A stretch of DNA of 64,000 nt from Photobacterium indicum (GCF_003026215.1 NZ_PYOC01000007.1:124001-188000); one strand, 5' to 3'; numbered from the stretch's first letter, positions 54,069 to 63,772 are shown. Notes: generated by a model not told the origin, from the letters alone. Program-made: numbers and translations.

Positions 54069-54319
54069 GAAAGTATCCTATCGATATGAATATACTTATA
54101 TTAATCATAATTTATAGCACACATGCTCTCCAAAAACAGAGCAATAGCAACCTAACCTTGCAAAAAACGTTCACTATCGACTATAAATTATCTAGCGTGA
54201 TCTAGATTACATATTTAAAACTGCGAGATTTTATCTCTGAATTTGCATGATATGTTGACATTTGATGTTAGAAATATAGGATTCCCCTCCTTAAATCATA
54301 AATGCTGTAGGAAATGGCT

Positions 54320-54772
54320 ATGTCTGAGATTGAAACAAAAGACGAGCAACTAGTTAATGAACCAACATTGACTCTTGATGAATGTTCACCAGAATTACGT
54401 CAAGTCGTTGCATTCGAAGAAGTACCTGAAGAACTGATGGATATGCTAATCAGTGTTTATATGGTATCCGAGCCTACTTCCCGTGAAGCATGGAATAGCA
54501 TGCCAGGAAGTGCACAGAATGTTCTCGATAACTTTGAACAATTCCACGCACTTGTTGCACTAAGCCAGAGCTACTCTGGTGTTGATTTCCTTGGTGAAAT
54601 GCAAGAAACAACACTACCAGATCACATGAGCGAAGAAGAGCAACAGGAATATAAAGCTGTATTGCTTGATAAAGTTCTTCACAACTGTCTAAAAGATCTG
54701 TGTAAGCAGCTAAAACAAGCACGTCGTAATCCTCCAATGAAGCGTGAGTTTCAGGAAATTTTCAAGAAGTAA
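54320..54772 (+). CDS. Unrecognised acidic cytosolic protein
   Basis: About 150 residues, mostly alpha-helical by composition, acidic at the N-terminus (MSEIETKDEQ) and basic at the C-terminus (KQLKQARRNPPMKREFQEI). No signal peptide or membrane segment. I do not recognise the family. Start at ATG 54320 because TAGGAA ends 7 nt upstream; the ATG at 54314 is too close to that site. Followed by a good terminator, so it is a single-gene unit. Confidence 0.7.
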   Translation: MSEIETKDEQLVNEPTLTLDECSPELRQVVAFEEVPEELMDMLISVYMVSEPTSREAWNSMPGSAQNVLDNFEQFHALVALSQSYSGVDFLGEMQETTLPDHMSEEEQQEYKAVLLDKVLHNCLKDLCKQLKQARRNPPMKREFQEIFKK

Positions 54773-54785
54773 TTCTTGCTAAATA

Positions 54786-54818
54786 AAAAGGGAAGTTCTC
54801 GCTTCCCTTTTATTTTCT
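54786..54818 (+). terminator. Terminator
   Basis: AAAAGGGAAG (54786-54795), loop TTCTCG, inverse CTTCCCTTTT (54802-54811) and a T-rich tail. Confidence 0.88.
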
Positions 54819-55158
54819 TCGACAAATACTAAAGTCGAACGTTACTTTTTATTTAAACAAAAGAATGATTGGTTCGATATCGCACAATAAGGACGATATT
54901 TGTACACCTCGATCTTTCCCTGCTTCCTTAACGTTTAATTATTGAACACCGCCCATAAGATTTTCTTATTCTATTCATTGCCATTAAAATCAAATCATCC
55001 AATTTTTCAAATAGATACAAGCTTTAATTTCTGTGAACTTATGTCATGATTATGTGAATCATTAGCCGTAAAAATGGTTTTTTACTTATTTCGTGATAAT
55101 ATCAATTTCTTATATAATTCAATGAAAATTGAACGTTCTTCATTAGTTAGAGGTATGA
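54819..55158. other. Upstream region of the CadC-like regulator
   Basis: About 340 AT-rich bases between a terminator and the regulator gene. I see no gene. The last 100 nt are almost pure A/T with several TATAAT-like runs, consistent with a promoter, but no site stands out. A GAGGT ribosome site precedes the start codon. Confidence 0.4.
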
Positions 55159-56448
55159 ATGTCCAGCACTGAGCAGATTAAGTTTCGAACAGATATTTGC
55201 TACGTTCCAAGTCTTGGCATCCTAAAATCAGCAGATTCGACTCAGAAACTAAACCTTTCTGAACAGTATATTCTGACGCATCTGATCGAAAATTACGGTC
55301 GGCCGGTAACAAAAGATGAATTACTAAAGGCTGGATGGCCAGATCGCATTGTAACCGAAGCATCTTTATTTCAGGTTATCCGTGCTTTACGTGTAAAATT
55401 ACATGAAGAGAAGAAAGGCGATATCATCGAAACCCTACCTCGCGTGGGCTACCAGGTTCGTGATTTCATACGTGAAGAAGTTAATTTAAATACAAATGTA
55501 AAATCAGTAAACTCTGATAAAAAGAAATCACCATTTTTCATTGGTTGTGCCATTTCAGGTACTATTACTATTGCTGGTTTATCTTATTATTTTTTTCCAG
55601 AACCAGTGCCAACCCCAGATAAATACATCATCACTGAAGATGTTATAAGCACTAACCAGTTAACATTAATTGGTAAAACAAAAGCTGACATTATTGATCT
55701 AAGAACGAAATCAATTGAAATATATAAAGAACACAAAATGTTATTTGATCCATCTTTAATTCTAGAACGAAGAATTATTGGATATAAAAATAACGATCTT
55801 TATTCATTTGCATGGTGTCGTCTTAATGATCAAGATGACTGTATCGAGAACAGTGATTTCTCTTATACCGTCACAGCTGAGAATTGGGAACAGTTCTCAG
55901 ATTTTCTATCTAGGAATATGAAAACATACCGTGAAACGCCCATCATTCAAACTGAACTGGCGCGTGAACCCACAGCGCAATCATTTATGAATTATCTTGA
56001 TGGCTCAGGTATTCATTCAAAAGTTATCCATTATTATATATCTAAAGAGCAATCTGGCGCATTGAATTACTCATTTATGTCATTCATAACAGAAAACAAA
56101 AGTGACTACCACCATGCATTATCTATTCGAGCAGCCTCTGCTCAAGAATATGATAAAACACAGTCTCAATTTTTGAAGACAATAATAATTACACCTGAAA
56201 TGTTTCATTGGTCGTATCAACCAAGTAAAGAAATCATTGAAAGTAAATCTATAGCCTTAACAACAGAAAAAACCATGCAAGATACCTATTTAAATAATAC
56301 GCCCACTTTTACGTACCTTGTCTACCAGCAAGATTACCTAAACCTTATCTTAAGCGATGATACGGGATTATATTGGTTGCATAATAGTGAAAAAAACAAT
56401 AAATCACTTGAATCCACGGTAGACCCAGAAAATACCTACCAAGATTAG
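55159..56448 (+). CDS. ToxR/CadC-like membrane-bound transcriptional regulator
   Basis: A 429-residue protein. Residues ~10-105 are an OmpR-type winged helix (GRPVTKDELLKAGWPDRIVTEASLF, then ETLPRVGYQV), a cytoplasmic linker follows, and a single membrane helix lies at ~127-147 (PFFIGCAISGTITIAGLSYY). The remaining ~280 residues face the periplasm. This is the ToxR/CadC one-component layout: the periplasmic domain senses a signal and the N-terminal domain binds DNA from the membrane. The periplasmic part is unlike ToxR or CadC as I know them. Its last 45 bases overlap the convergent gene at 56404-56706. Confidence 0.82.
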   Translation: MSSTEQIKFRTDICYVPSLGILKSADSTQKLNLSEQYILTHLIENYGRPVTKDELLKAGWPDRIVTEASLFQVIRALRVKLHEEKKGDIIETLPRVGYQVRDFIREEVNLNTNVKSVNSDKKKSPFFIGCAISGTITIAGLSYYFFPEPVPTPDKYIITEDVISTNQLTLIGKTKADIIDLRTKSIEIYKEHKMLFDPSLILERRIIGYKNNDLYSFAWCRLNDQDDCIENSDFSYTVTAENWEQFSDFLSRNMKTYRETPIIQTELAREPTAQSFMNYLDGSGIHSKVIHYYISKEQSGALNYSFMSFITENKSDYHHALSIRAASAQEYDKTQSQFLKTIIITPEMFHWSYQPSKEIIESKSIALTTEKTMQDTYLNNTPTFTYLVYQQDYLNLILSDDTGLYWLHNSEKNNKSLESTVDPENTYQD

Positions 56449-56706
56449 TAAGCTGGGGATCAAAACATTCCACATGATCCCTATTCCTACCAGGCCCCAA
56501 AGTACGATCGCTGTAATCATAAATACTACAGCAGTTTTGGCCGCAGCCTTCCAATTAGCACTCATTACCATATCAACAATACCAGTAACACCCAGTAAAA
56601 TGAGTAAACCTGGCCACCACCACCCAGTTAGATAAAGTAACCCAAAACCAATAAGGAAAATGCCTGAAGACACACCATCTCGCCCTGCTACTTTTAGCCC
56701 AAACAT
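56404..56706 (-). CDS. Small membrane protein, unknown
   Basis: A 100-residue protein with three to four hydrophobic segments (GIFLIGFGLLYLTGWWWPG, GLLILLGVTGIVDMVM, TAVVFMITAIVLWGLVG and LLILVGIFWVYRG). The repeated WxxP/LLILxG pattern resembles LiaF/DUF5668-type membrane domains but I cannot assign a family. It converges on, and overlaps, the 3' end of the CadC-like gene by 45 nt. A run of purines (plus-strand CCCCCC) just upstream gives a strong GGGGG ribosome site. Confidence 0.65.
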   Translation of the reverse strand: MFGLKVAGRDGVSSGIFLIGFGLLYLTGWWWPGLLILLGVTGIVDMVMSANWKAAAKTAVVFMITAIVLWGLVGIGIMWNVLIPSLLILVGIFWVYRGFK

Positions 56707-56977
56707 ACTCCCCCCTTACGTACTCATCGCTGTTAGCTTAGCGTTATAAAAATTTCTTATTACAACGACAATACACCAATCAAACTCAGTACGGTTATAG
56801 TGTTTTGATATAATTAAATTTAATACTATATTATTTATTCAGTACATGTGTTTAATCAACGTGCTGATCATTTTATATAACTTAATAAGTGCCTTTAAAA
56901 TCAGTCTCTTTTGTGAAAATTAAGAAAAATTTGATTAGCTAACACCAATAAACAAAAAGTAAATAGGTTGATAATCG

Positions 56978-59374
56978 ATGATGTATAAACCTTTTTTTAA
57001 GCACTACAAACGTGCAATTTTAATACTAGCATCCGTTATATTTTCTGGGTGTGCCGCTTACGCGGGTTTAAATTACAATAAGCTATATGGTACACCTGAA
57101 CCTCAACAGCGTATCTTAGAAGCAGAATCTTTCCATGCTCAACATTATGTAAATGATGTTAAGCCCATAATAGATAACAGGTGTGTCGTCTGCCACGCTT
57201 GTTATGATGCGCCTTGCCAACTGAAGATGTCATCTGCTGAAGGTATCGACCGTGGTACTAATAAAGATAAAGTGTACCAAGGCACACGATTGCTAGCCGC
57301 AAATACAACTCGAATGTTTATAGATGCACAAACAACCGCAGGATGGCGTGATAAAGGCTTTTCACCTGTATTGAATGAACGCTTACAATCACCAGAAGCC
57401 AATACGCAAGCTGGTGTTATTGCCCGAATGCTTCAGTTAAAACAAAACCACCCTTTACCGAATAGTGATATTCTTGATGACACTTGGGACTTTTCTCTCG
57501 ATCGTGATCAACAGTGCCCTACCATTGAAGAAATGAGCACCTATGAACAAAAATACCCTAAATGGGGAATGCCTTACGGTTTACCGCAAATATCAAGCAC
57601 TGAAAATGATATTTTAATGCAATGGATTTCGGAAGGTGCGCCAATGACTGGTGTCGCTCCACCTTCAAACACTGAACTTAAAGAAGTGGAAAAATGGGAA
57701 GTATTCTTAAATCGAAATTCGTTAAAACAACAACTAACAAGCCGTTATATATTTGAACATATATTCGTTTCACATTTATACTTCGATACAAAAGAAGTAC
57801 GTACACAAGAAGTGCCAACATTCTTCAAGTTAGTAAGATCAAAAACAGCACCCGGTAAGCCGATTGATTTAATCACAACACGCCGACCTTACGATGCTCC
57901 AAAAGTAGAGCGCGTTTACTACCGCTTAAAACAAGTTCGCGAAACAATCGTTGATAAAACGCATATGCCATACGCACTCAACAATGAAAAGCTTGCTCGT
58001 ATAAAATCATTATTTATTGAGCCTAATTACACAATAACAGCCTTACCAAGCTACAAACCGACAGTAGCTGCAAACCCGCTAACAACCTTCACTGAATTAC
58101 CAGTTGAGGCACGCTATAAGTTCATGCTTGATAATGCGCAAAATACGATTATGGCGTATATAAAAGGCCCTGTATGTAGAGGGCAGCTTGCACTCAATGT
58201 TATTAATGACCGTTTTTGGGTGTTTTTTGTTGATCCTGATATGTCTAATTTCACGCAAGTAAACTCATTTTATCGTTCGCAAGAAAAAAACCTTCATCTT
58301 CCTGCGGAAAAAGAAAGCAATACCGTCACTATTGCTAATTGGATTTCATATTCCAAGCAACAAGGTCGATTTCTACAAGCTAAAAATGCCTACATGGCTG
58401 AACGATTCAAAAATGGTGAACACTTAACTACTCAACTGATTTGGGATGGTGATGGTACAAATACAAACGCAACCTTGACGGTATTCCGCCACTTCGATAG
58501 TGCATCGGTGGTTAAAGGTTTAATCGGTGAGCAACCTAAAACTGCATGGGTCATTGATTATTCGCTATTAGAACGAATTCATTACCTACTTGTCGCTGGT
58601 TTTGATGTCTATGGTAATTATGGTCACCAATTAATTACACGTATGTACATGGATCTTCTACGCATGGAAGGCGAATCAAATTTCTTATCATTCCTACCAA
58701 CCAAAAATCGCCATCAAGAGCTTGCAGATTGGTATCAAGGCGCTAATAAAGATTTAACAACGTATCTTGAAGGTGATATTAATGAGTTCAACCAACCAAC
58801 AGGGGTTACCTATATAACAAGTAATCCCAAACATGAATTATTACAAATGCTAAAGAAGCGCGTTGAAAATGTAACGCCGACACGTTATTCGCTAGAATCA
58901 ACACAACTTTCAAATGAGAGTAAGAAGTCTCTTCGCAAGATCAATGAATTACGAGGAGAAGATGCCTCCATATTCCCTGAGCTCACTTTTATTATGGTTG
59001 AACCAGAAGATACTTCTTTAGATCCTCAGCTCTTCACCTTAATAAGAAATAGTGCTCATAAAAATATTTCTAGCTTATTTGATGAAAAATCAAACAGGAA
59101 ATATAAACGCGATACAGTGACTCTCGTTAACGGACTACTGGGAAGTTACCCCGCCGCTTTTTGGCTAATAAAAGAAAGTGAGCTCCCTGCCTTAGCAGCT
59201 CAAGTACTAAAAGTGAAAACCAATGGTGATTATGAAAGGTTATTAGATAAATACGGGATTCGTAGAACGAATTCTTCCTTCTGGTCTTTCAGTGATGCCT
59301 TGATGAAGCAATATAAGCACAACTACCCTATTGAATCAGGTATTCTTGATTACAATCGTATTCAAAACAGATGA
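56978..59374 (+). CDS. cti: Fatty acid cis/trans isomerase (Cti)
   Basis: A 798-residue heme protein of the CTI family, which converts cis-unsaturated membrane fatty acids to trans forms in response to solvent, heat or other membrane stress. An N-terminal hydrophobic segment ending in FSGCAAYAG may be a signal peptide or lipoprotein anchor. The c-type heme motif is CVVCHACYD at ~62-70 (CxxCH). The long remainder includes conserved blocks such as HIFVSHLYFD, RRPYDAP and GPVCRGQLALNVINDRFWVFF. It acts in the periplasm. Length is normal and no frameshift is seen. Single gene. Confidence 0.88.
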   Translation: MMYKPFFKHYKRAILILASVIFSGCAAYAGLNYNKLYGTPEPQQRILEAESFHAQHYVNDVKPIIDNRCVVCHACYDAPCQLKMSSAEGIDRGTNKDKVYQGTRLLAANTTRMFIDAQTTAGWRDKGFSPVLNERLQSPEANTQAGVIARMLQLKQNHPLPNSDILDDTWDFSLDRDQQCPTIEEMSTYEQKYPKWGMPYGLPQISSTENDILMQWISEGAPMTGVAPPSNTELKEVEKWEVFLNRNSLKQQLTSRYIFEHIFVSHLYFDTKEVRTQEVPTFFKLVRSKTAPGKPIDLITTRRPYDAPKVERVYYRLKQVRETIVDKTHMPYALNNEKLARIKSLFIEPNYTITALPSYKPTVAANPLTTFTELPVEARYKFMLDNAQNTIMAYIKGPVCRGQLALNVINDRFWVFFVDPDMSNFTQVNSFYRSQEKNLHLPAEKESNTVTIANWISYSKQQGRFLQAKNAYMAERFKNGEHLTTQLIWDGDGTNTNATLTVFRHFDSASVVKGLIGEQPKTAWVIDYSLLERIHYLLVAGFDVYGNYGHQLITRMYMDLLRMEGESNFLSFLPTKNRHQELADWYQGANKDLTTYLEGDINEFNQPTGVTYITSNPKHELLQMLKKRVENVTPTRYSLESTQLSNESKKSLRKINELRGEDASIFPELTFIMVEPEDTSLDPQLFTLIRNSAHKNISSLFDEKSNRKYKRDTVTLVNGLLGSYPAAFWLIKESELPALAAQVLKVKTNGDYERLLDKYGIRRTNSSFWSFSDALMKQYKHNYPIESGILDYNRIQNR

Positions 59375-59638
59375 GTAGCTTGTTTTAAGGTACGTTACTC
59401 TTATTATACCGTTCTATGTAAATCATTTTAATCCGGTATTTGCCTAGATTCGTATTTTAAGCCAGTAGAAAGTTTCTATTGGCTTTTTCATATAAATTAA
59501 TTGTAAAAAAATGCAACAAATGTAGTACTAGATTGTTAATTTTGAGAAAATAGCGCGTATGCCGCTAACGTACAAAATTTTCGGTTACATGTTGTTGCTC
59601 AACCATAACCGACCTATAACAATCTAATGGAAAGTATT

Positions 59639-60322
59639 ATGAAAGTATCAACAACAGCTATCTGGGATAGCTTTGTTCGTGGTTATCACTGGCTTCAAGT
59701 CTTGTGTATTGGCGGTTTATGGTACACGGGTACTGAAGGCCTAATGGACTGGCATTTTGCTATTGCTTACTTCCTATTAACGCTTTTATTAACACGTATT
59801 ATTTGGGGTTTTATTGGCAGTGACACTGCAAAATTTCTTCTTTTTGTGCGTTCTCCACGTGCTGTTCTTCAATATTTTCAGTCGATGCGTAAGAAAAAAA
59901 ATGATGAGGTGCATTTAGGCCATAACCCTGCTGGCGGCTATATGGTTTTAGGCTTCTTCATTTTACTCACTACTCAGCTGATCACAGGTCTTTTTGCTAA
60001 CGACGATATTATATCTGAAGGCCCTTTAGCGATGTACATTACCGGTGAAGAAAGCAGCTTGATGACCGAAATCCATGCATTGAATTTTGATGTTATGCTC
60101 GGGGCTATTATTTTACACCTTGTGGCTATTTTCTTTTATCTATACAAGAAAGATAACCTAATAAAACCAATGCTCAATGGCCGCAAAGAAACAGTCACAG
60201 AAATCGATACAGATGCGGCTCCGAAAATGGTCAATGGTCTTATTGGCTGGATAGTATTTGCCACAATAGGCTCTGCTGTATATTCATACTTAGCAAAAGA
60301 CATTGTTGCTTATCTTTTTTAA
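59639..60322 (+). CDS. Cytochrome b561-family membrane protein
   Basis: About 227 residues with four to five membrane helices. Candidate heme-ligand His residues lie at helix ends: FVRGYHWLQVLCIG, MDWHFAIAYF, MTEIHALNFDVM and GAIILHLVAIFF. This is the di-heme b-type cytochrome fold found beside soluble cytochromes c' in Shewanella and vibrios. It may pass electrons from quinol to the cytochrome c' encoded by the convergent gene. Start at ATG 59639 (GGAAAG site); an upstream ATG at 59627 overlaps that site. Confidence 0.82.
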   Translation: MKVSTTAIWDSFVRGYHWLQVLCIGGLWYTGTEGLMDWHFAIAYFLLTLLLTRIIWGFIGSDTAKFLLFVRSPRAVLQYFQSMRKKKNDEVHLGHNPAGGYMVLGFFILLTTQLITGLFANDDIISEGPLAMYITGEESSLMTEIHALNFDVMLGAIILHLVAIFFYLYKKDNLIKPMLNGRKETVTEIDTDAAPKMVNGLIGWIVFATIGSAVYSYLAKDIVAYLF

Positions 60323-60359
60323 ACCCCATTTTTAAATGTAAATTACAAACAAATACTAA

Positions 60360-60407
60360 AAAACACCGAAGGCAGTATGATTAAATGTCATTTATCTTCG
60401 GTGTTTT
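60360..60407. terminator. Bidirectional terminator between cytochrome genes
   Basis: AAAACACCGAAG (60360-60371) pairs perfectly with CTTCGGTGTTTT (60396-60407); A on one side, T on the other, between convergent genes. Confidence 0.88.
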
Positions 60408-60439
60408 ACTATCAGAGTTACTGTTATTTCACCAAACGT

Positions 60440-60889
60440 TTAACGAAACTTGTAATCTGTATGGCAAGACTTACAGTTTTTAGCGGCAACACCAAACGCT
60501 TTCTTAGTTGCTCGTTCATCACCTTCTGATGACACATTTGCCAACTGCGCCAAATCACCTTGGAACTTTGTTAATTTACCTGTGAACCCATTCCAATCAC
60601 TCCAGATCTCGGGCTTCGCTTTCGTATCACCTTTGTCAGAGCCTTCAACATTAAATGCTTCCTCAGGCATCAGTGCTAACTGAGAGATATACTGAGCACG
60701 TTGAGCAAAAACGTCTTGGTTCCAATCTTTACGACCTTTTACCATTTCAGCCATATCACCAAAGTTTGCAGCAATCATTGTGAATGCTGATTGGCGATAG
60801 TGAATCGCATCTTCTGGTTTTTCAAACGGGCTAGCTACAGCAGTTGTCGCGACTAGTACAATACTGCTTAATAGTAATTTTACTTTCAT
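60440..60889 (-). CDS. Cytochrome c' / c-556-like periplasmic heme protein
   Basis: About 149 residues: signal peptide MKVKLLLSSIVLVATTAVA, a four-helix mature domain starting with DAIHYRQSAFTMIAANFG, and a C-terminal CKSCHTDYKFR heme-attachment site (CxxCH), the hallmark of class II cytochromes c. It may bind gases such as NO or carry electrons with the neighbouring b561 protein. The ATG at 60889 starts the signal peptide directly; an in-frame ATG at 60898 would add three residues. Confidence 0.88.
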   Translation of the reverse strand: MKVKLLLSSIVLVATTAVASPFEKPEDAIHYRQSAFTMIAANFGDMAEMVKGRKDWNQDVFAQRAQYISQLALMPEEAFNVEGSDKGDTKAKPEIWSDWNGFTGKLTKFQGDLAQLANVSSEGDERATKKAFGVAAKNCKSCHTDYKFR

Positions 60890-61080
60890 TGCGTCCATTC
60901 CATATTATTGTTATATCAACAAAATGATACCAAACAATAATATATAGTAAACAAGCCCCATCAAGAAAAGACAAATCCACATAACATTTCACATAAATGA
61001 ACAATTTTAATGCGTATTATTTTTTAATGCCCCTGTTAAGCAGTAACTGTTAAAATGAAGTCATTATAAAAGCAAGATAA

Positions 61081-61905
61081 ATGAGCAAAGTCATGCAAGG
61101 TACACTAAGAAAAATGAAGTCAACATTAGGTGATGTGGTTGAATACTACTTACCTGTCGGTGAAGAACAACTAGCATTAAACCCATTAATTGGGAAACAT
61201 CTCAAATTGACTCACACAGGTAATATCTTTTGTGATGCCTGCGGTAAAAAAACCAAAAAAAGCTATTCTCAAGGTCATTGCTTTCCTTGTATGAAAAAGC
61301 TTGCCCGTTGTGACATGTGTATTATGAAGCCAGAAACCTGTCATTACGCTAAAGGAACGTGTCGTGAGCCTGAATGGGGCGTGGCTAATTGCATGGTGCC
61401 TCACTATGTTTACTTATCGAATACTTCGGCTTTAAAAGTAGGTATTACACGCCATACTCAGATCCCTACTCGCTGGATAGATCAAGGTGCAACACAAGCA
61501 CTTGCCATTTTAAAAGTAAAAACTCGCCAAATTTCAGGGTTAGTCGAAATAGCCATAGCTGAAATGGTTGCCGATAAAACGAACTGGCGAACAATGCTGA
61601 AAGGCGATAATGACGCTATCGATTTGAAGCAAGAAGCAGAAAGACTGCTACCTGAAATTGAAACACGCATTAAAGAGATAACAGACTTATACGGTGACGA
61701 TGCTATTGAACGTCTTGATGGTGAAATTATTGACCTTAAATTTCCGGTTACCGAATATCCGACAAAGATAACGTCGCATAACTTTGACAAAGAGCCAGTT
61801 GTAGAAGGCACATTAGTTGGTATTAAAGGGCAATATTTATTCTTTGATACGGGTGTGATTAATATTCGTAAGTTCTCAAGCTATGAAGTTCTTGTAGAAG
61901 CTTAA
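61081..61905 (+). CDS. DUF2797 zinc-binding protein with GIY-YIG-like segment
   Basis: A 274-residue soluble protein. Residues ~48-105 contain nine to ten Cys/His in zinc-ribbon-like spacing (FCDACGK, CFPCMKK, CDMCIMK, TCHYAKGTC). This is followed by HYVYLSNTSALKVGITR and IPTRWIDQGA, which resemble the GIY-YIG/T5orf172 nuclease core with its Arg. The family is DUF2797, of unknown function. Nucleic-acid binding or cutting is plausible from the combination but not shown. Single gene with a terminator. Confidence 0.78.
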   Translation: MSKVMQGTLRKMKSTLGDVVEYYLPVGEEQLALNPLIGKHLKLTHTGNIFCDACGKKTKKSYSQGHCFPCMKKLARCDMCIMKPETCHYAKGTCREPEWGVANCMVPHYVYLSNTSALKVGITRHTQIPTRWIDQGATQALAILKVKTRQISGLVEIAIAEMVADKTNWRTMLKGDNDAIDLKQEAERLLPEIETRIKEITDLYGDDAIERLDGEIIDLKFPVTEYPTKITSHNFDKEPVVEGTLVGIKGQYLFFDTGVINIRKFSSYEVLVEA

Positions 61906-61932
61906 TAAATTTTGTGCGGATAACTGTAATTT

Positions 61933-61966
61933 AAAAGCGGCGCCTAAATAAGCACCGCTTTTTTAA
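61933..61966. terminator. Terminator after the DUF2797 gene
   Basis: AAAAGCGG (61933-61940) pairs with CCGCTTTT (61955-61962), extended by GC/GC, followed by T residues. It lies between convergent genes. Confidence 0.82.
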
Positions 61967-61990
61967 TAAATACATTTTATATACAGGGCC

Positions 61991-62608
61991 TTATTTCACT
62001 TTAGGTTGTACGTAATTTCTTTTTGGATCACGCACTGCAACGTCGCGAGTAAAGTTTTCTCCCAACGTTACACCAGAGCCTTTAATTAAAATAAACTCTG
62101 TTTGTTCATTTAATTCACCTAATTTAGTCCGTAGCTTAATGACGGCTTGCTTATTGTCTTCACCATTAGACTTAATCCAACGAACGACAGGGCGTTCTAT
62201 CGATTTGCCACCACTTGTAAATTTAACCCAACTTTTTCCATCACGTTCAAAATTTTGTACATCTGAGGATCCAATTGTCGATACCTTACTATTAGTATCA
62301 ACCTTCACTTTGACATGCGCCTGCACTTCATCAAACCAAACCCACTCTTGTGCACCAAGAATCAACTTCCCATCTTTAGTTTTCGTCACGACAGGCACTG
62401 GCTTAGGTTTCTTTTCAGGTACAGGTTTAACCTCTGGCAAAGGCTTAATTTCAGGTTTAACTTCTGGAGTAATCACTTCAGGAATACTTGGCTCAACCAT
62501 TGGAACCTCTTTACCTACTTCAGGCTGTTTTTCTGGCTCCTGAATACTTTTTTGCTGCGCACAGCCAACAAGTAGCAACACACAAAAACCAGTAACAATC
62601 TTTTTCAT
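61991..62608 (-). CDS. Lipoprotein with retropepsin-like 'ATP-dependent zinc protease' domain (DUF785), altered active site
   Basis: A 205-residue lipoprotein: signal MKKIVTGFCVLLLVGCAQQ with lipobox LVGC, a Pro/Glu/Lys/Val-rich repeat spacer (PEVKPEIKPLPEVKPVPEKK, ~45-70), then the domain starting LGAQEWVWFDEVQAHVKVKV. Family members have an aspartic-protease triplet DTG in this position; here it reads DTNSK. Further family marks are FERDGKSWVKF, ERPVVRW and LGENFTRDVAV. The domain is often linked with RimK-type ATP-grasps in other genomes. With Gly replaced by Asn the protease function is doubtful; it may be a binding protein of the envelope. Confidence 0.75.
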   Translation of the reverse strand: MKKIVTGFCVLLLVGCAQQKSIQEPEKQPEVGKEVPMVEPSIPEVITPEVKPEIKPLPEVKPVPEKKPKPVPVVTKTKDGKLILGAQEWVWFDEVQAHVKVKVDTNSKVSTIGSSDVQNFERDGKSWVKFTSGGKSIERPVVRWIKSNGEDNKQAVIKLRTKLGELNEQTEFILIKGSGVTLGENFTRDVAVRDPKRNYVQPKVK

Positions 62609-62687
62609 TTATCGCATCCTTGGCACATTTTAGTTGACCATCTATTAGGTAACAATAATATCTAAAGTCATGATTATCCAGAAAGAT

Positions 62688-63581
62688 TTACGCCTGCTTA
62701 TAAGCAGTGTTAAATCGATCAAGTTTACTGTTAATCCAAGATTCATCATACCAGCCGATATTACGACTATGTTTAGCGTCGTCCCACAAGCCTAAAAAGT
62801 AACGACGAATTTCAAACCCTTCAATTAATGGAGATTTTTCATGATAACGAGCAACTAAGTTTAAATCTTCTCTTACATCAAACAAGTGAAAAATATCAAA
62901 CTCTTTATGTTTAAAGCCGACATCGCAGGGATCGAGTAATCCTGATATTTTATATGTTTTCGGGTCAAAAAGAACATTTGCAATGTGGCAGTCATCATGA
63001 ACAAAAGAAGATTGATTATTAATCGGCGTTAATATTTCCGTTTTTTTCTCCCACAAAAACCTGTAAGCATCTTTTAATTCACAGGAAAATGGTGAAGCAC
63101 TACTTAGTACATACCGTAAGACAGGATACATCCACTGATCAAAAGCATCGATCAAAGATGGCTCAAACTTTTCAGGTGTAACTTCAAACCCTCGGGAGTC
63201 AGTGTGCTCATGTAATGCAATTAATATGTTTGTGTAATCTTCTCGGAACGTTTCTATCGCTTTGGGGTTATTAGGTAATTCATAAGCTGATATACCTTCT
63301 AGCCATTCAATCAGCATGTAATCGTAGCCCTCTGTACGACCAAAAAAGTACACTTCAGGCACAGGGCAAATCACTTTTTTTTTCAATAATCCAAGAGCTG
63401 TAACCTCTTTCTCTATTCGCCCAAATTCACGAGAAAATTTAACTACCACTTTTCCTTTGGGTGAAATAAGAAAAACAACCCAGCCATAGAATGTTTCTTG
63501 AATATTACTCACGTCAGGCTTTTGGCTAAACATCGCTTGATAAGCACTTTCAGCAATTCGCTTTAGCTGGAGCTTATTCAT
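62688..63581 (-). CDS. APH-family phosphotransferase (kinase-like)
   Basis: A 297-residue aminoglycoside-phosphotransferase/choline-kinase fold protein. Lys in KVVVKFS serves ATP binding, the catalytic loop reads VHDDCHIANVLFD (usually HGDxxxxN, with Asp in place of Gly here), and the metal Asp is in GLLDPCDVGF. The middle MLIEWLEGISAYELP is the hinge. Substrates in the family range from aminoglycosides to homoserine, choline or sugars. No resistance-gene context is present, so a metabolic substrate is more likely. Single gene. Confidence 0.8.
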   Translation of the reverse strand: MNKLQLKRIAESAYQAMFSQKPDVSNIQETFYGWVVFLISPKGKVVVKFSREFGRIEKEVTALGLLKKKVICPVPEVYFFGRTEGYDYMLIEWLEGISAYELPNNPKAIETFREDYTNILIALHEHTDSRGFEVTPEKFEPSLIDAFDQWMYPVLRYVLSSASPFSCELKDAYRFLWEKKTEILTPINNQSSFVHDDCHIANVLFDPKTYKISGLLDPCDVGFKHKEFDIFHLFDVREDLNLVARYHEKSPLIEGFEIRRYFLGLWDDAKHSRNIGWYDESWINSKLDRFNTAYKQA

Positions 63582-63772
63582 AATAATATCCTTATACTAA
63601 CCTAACATTACTGACCACTTTAAAAATTTTATTCCACTAAAGAATAAACATTAAATATTTTATAGTTTTAATTAACATCAACAAGAGTGCAATAAAACGC
63701 ATAATAATACTAGTGATTTATTTAAATACTAATTTAGTAATTAAGAAGAAAGAACTATTCGTTAACCATATA

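Noticed and set aside
62688..63581. Aminoglycoside resistance gene
   Set aside because: The APH fold is broad, the catalytic loop is unusual (HDD), and no mobile or resistance context is present.
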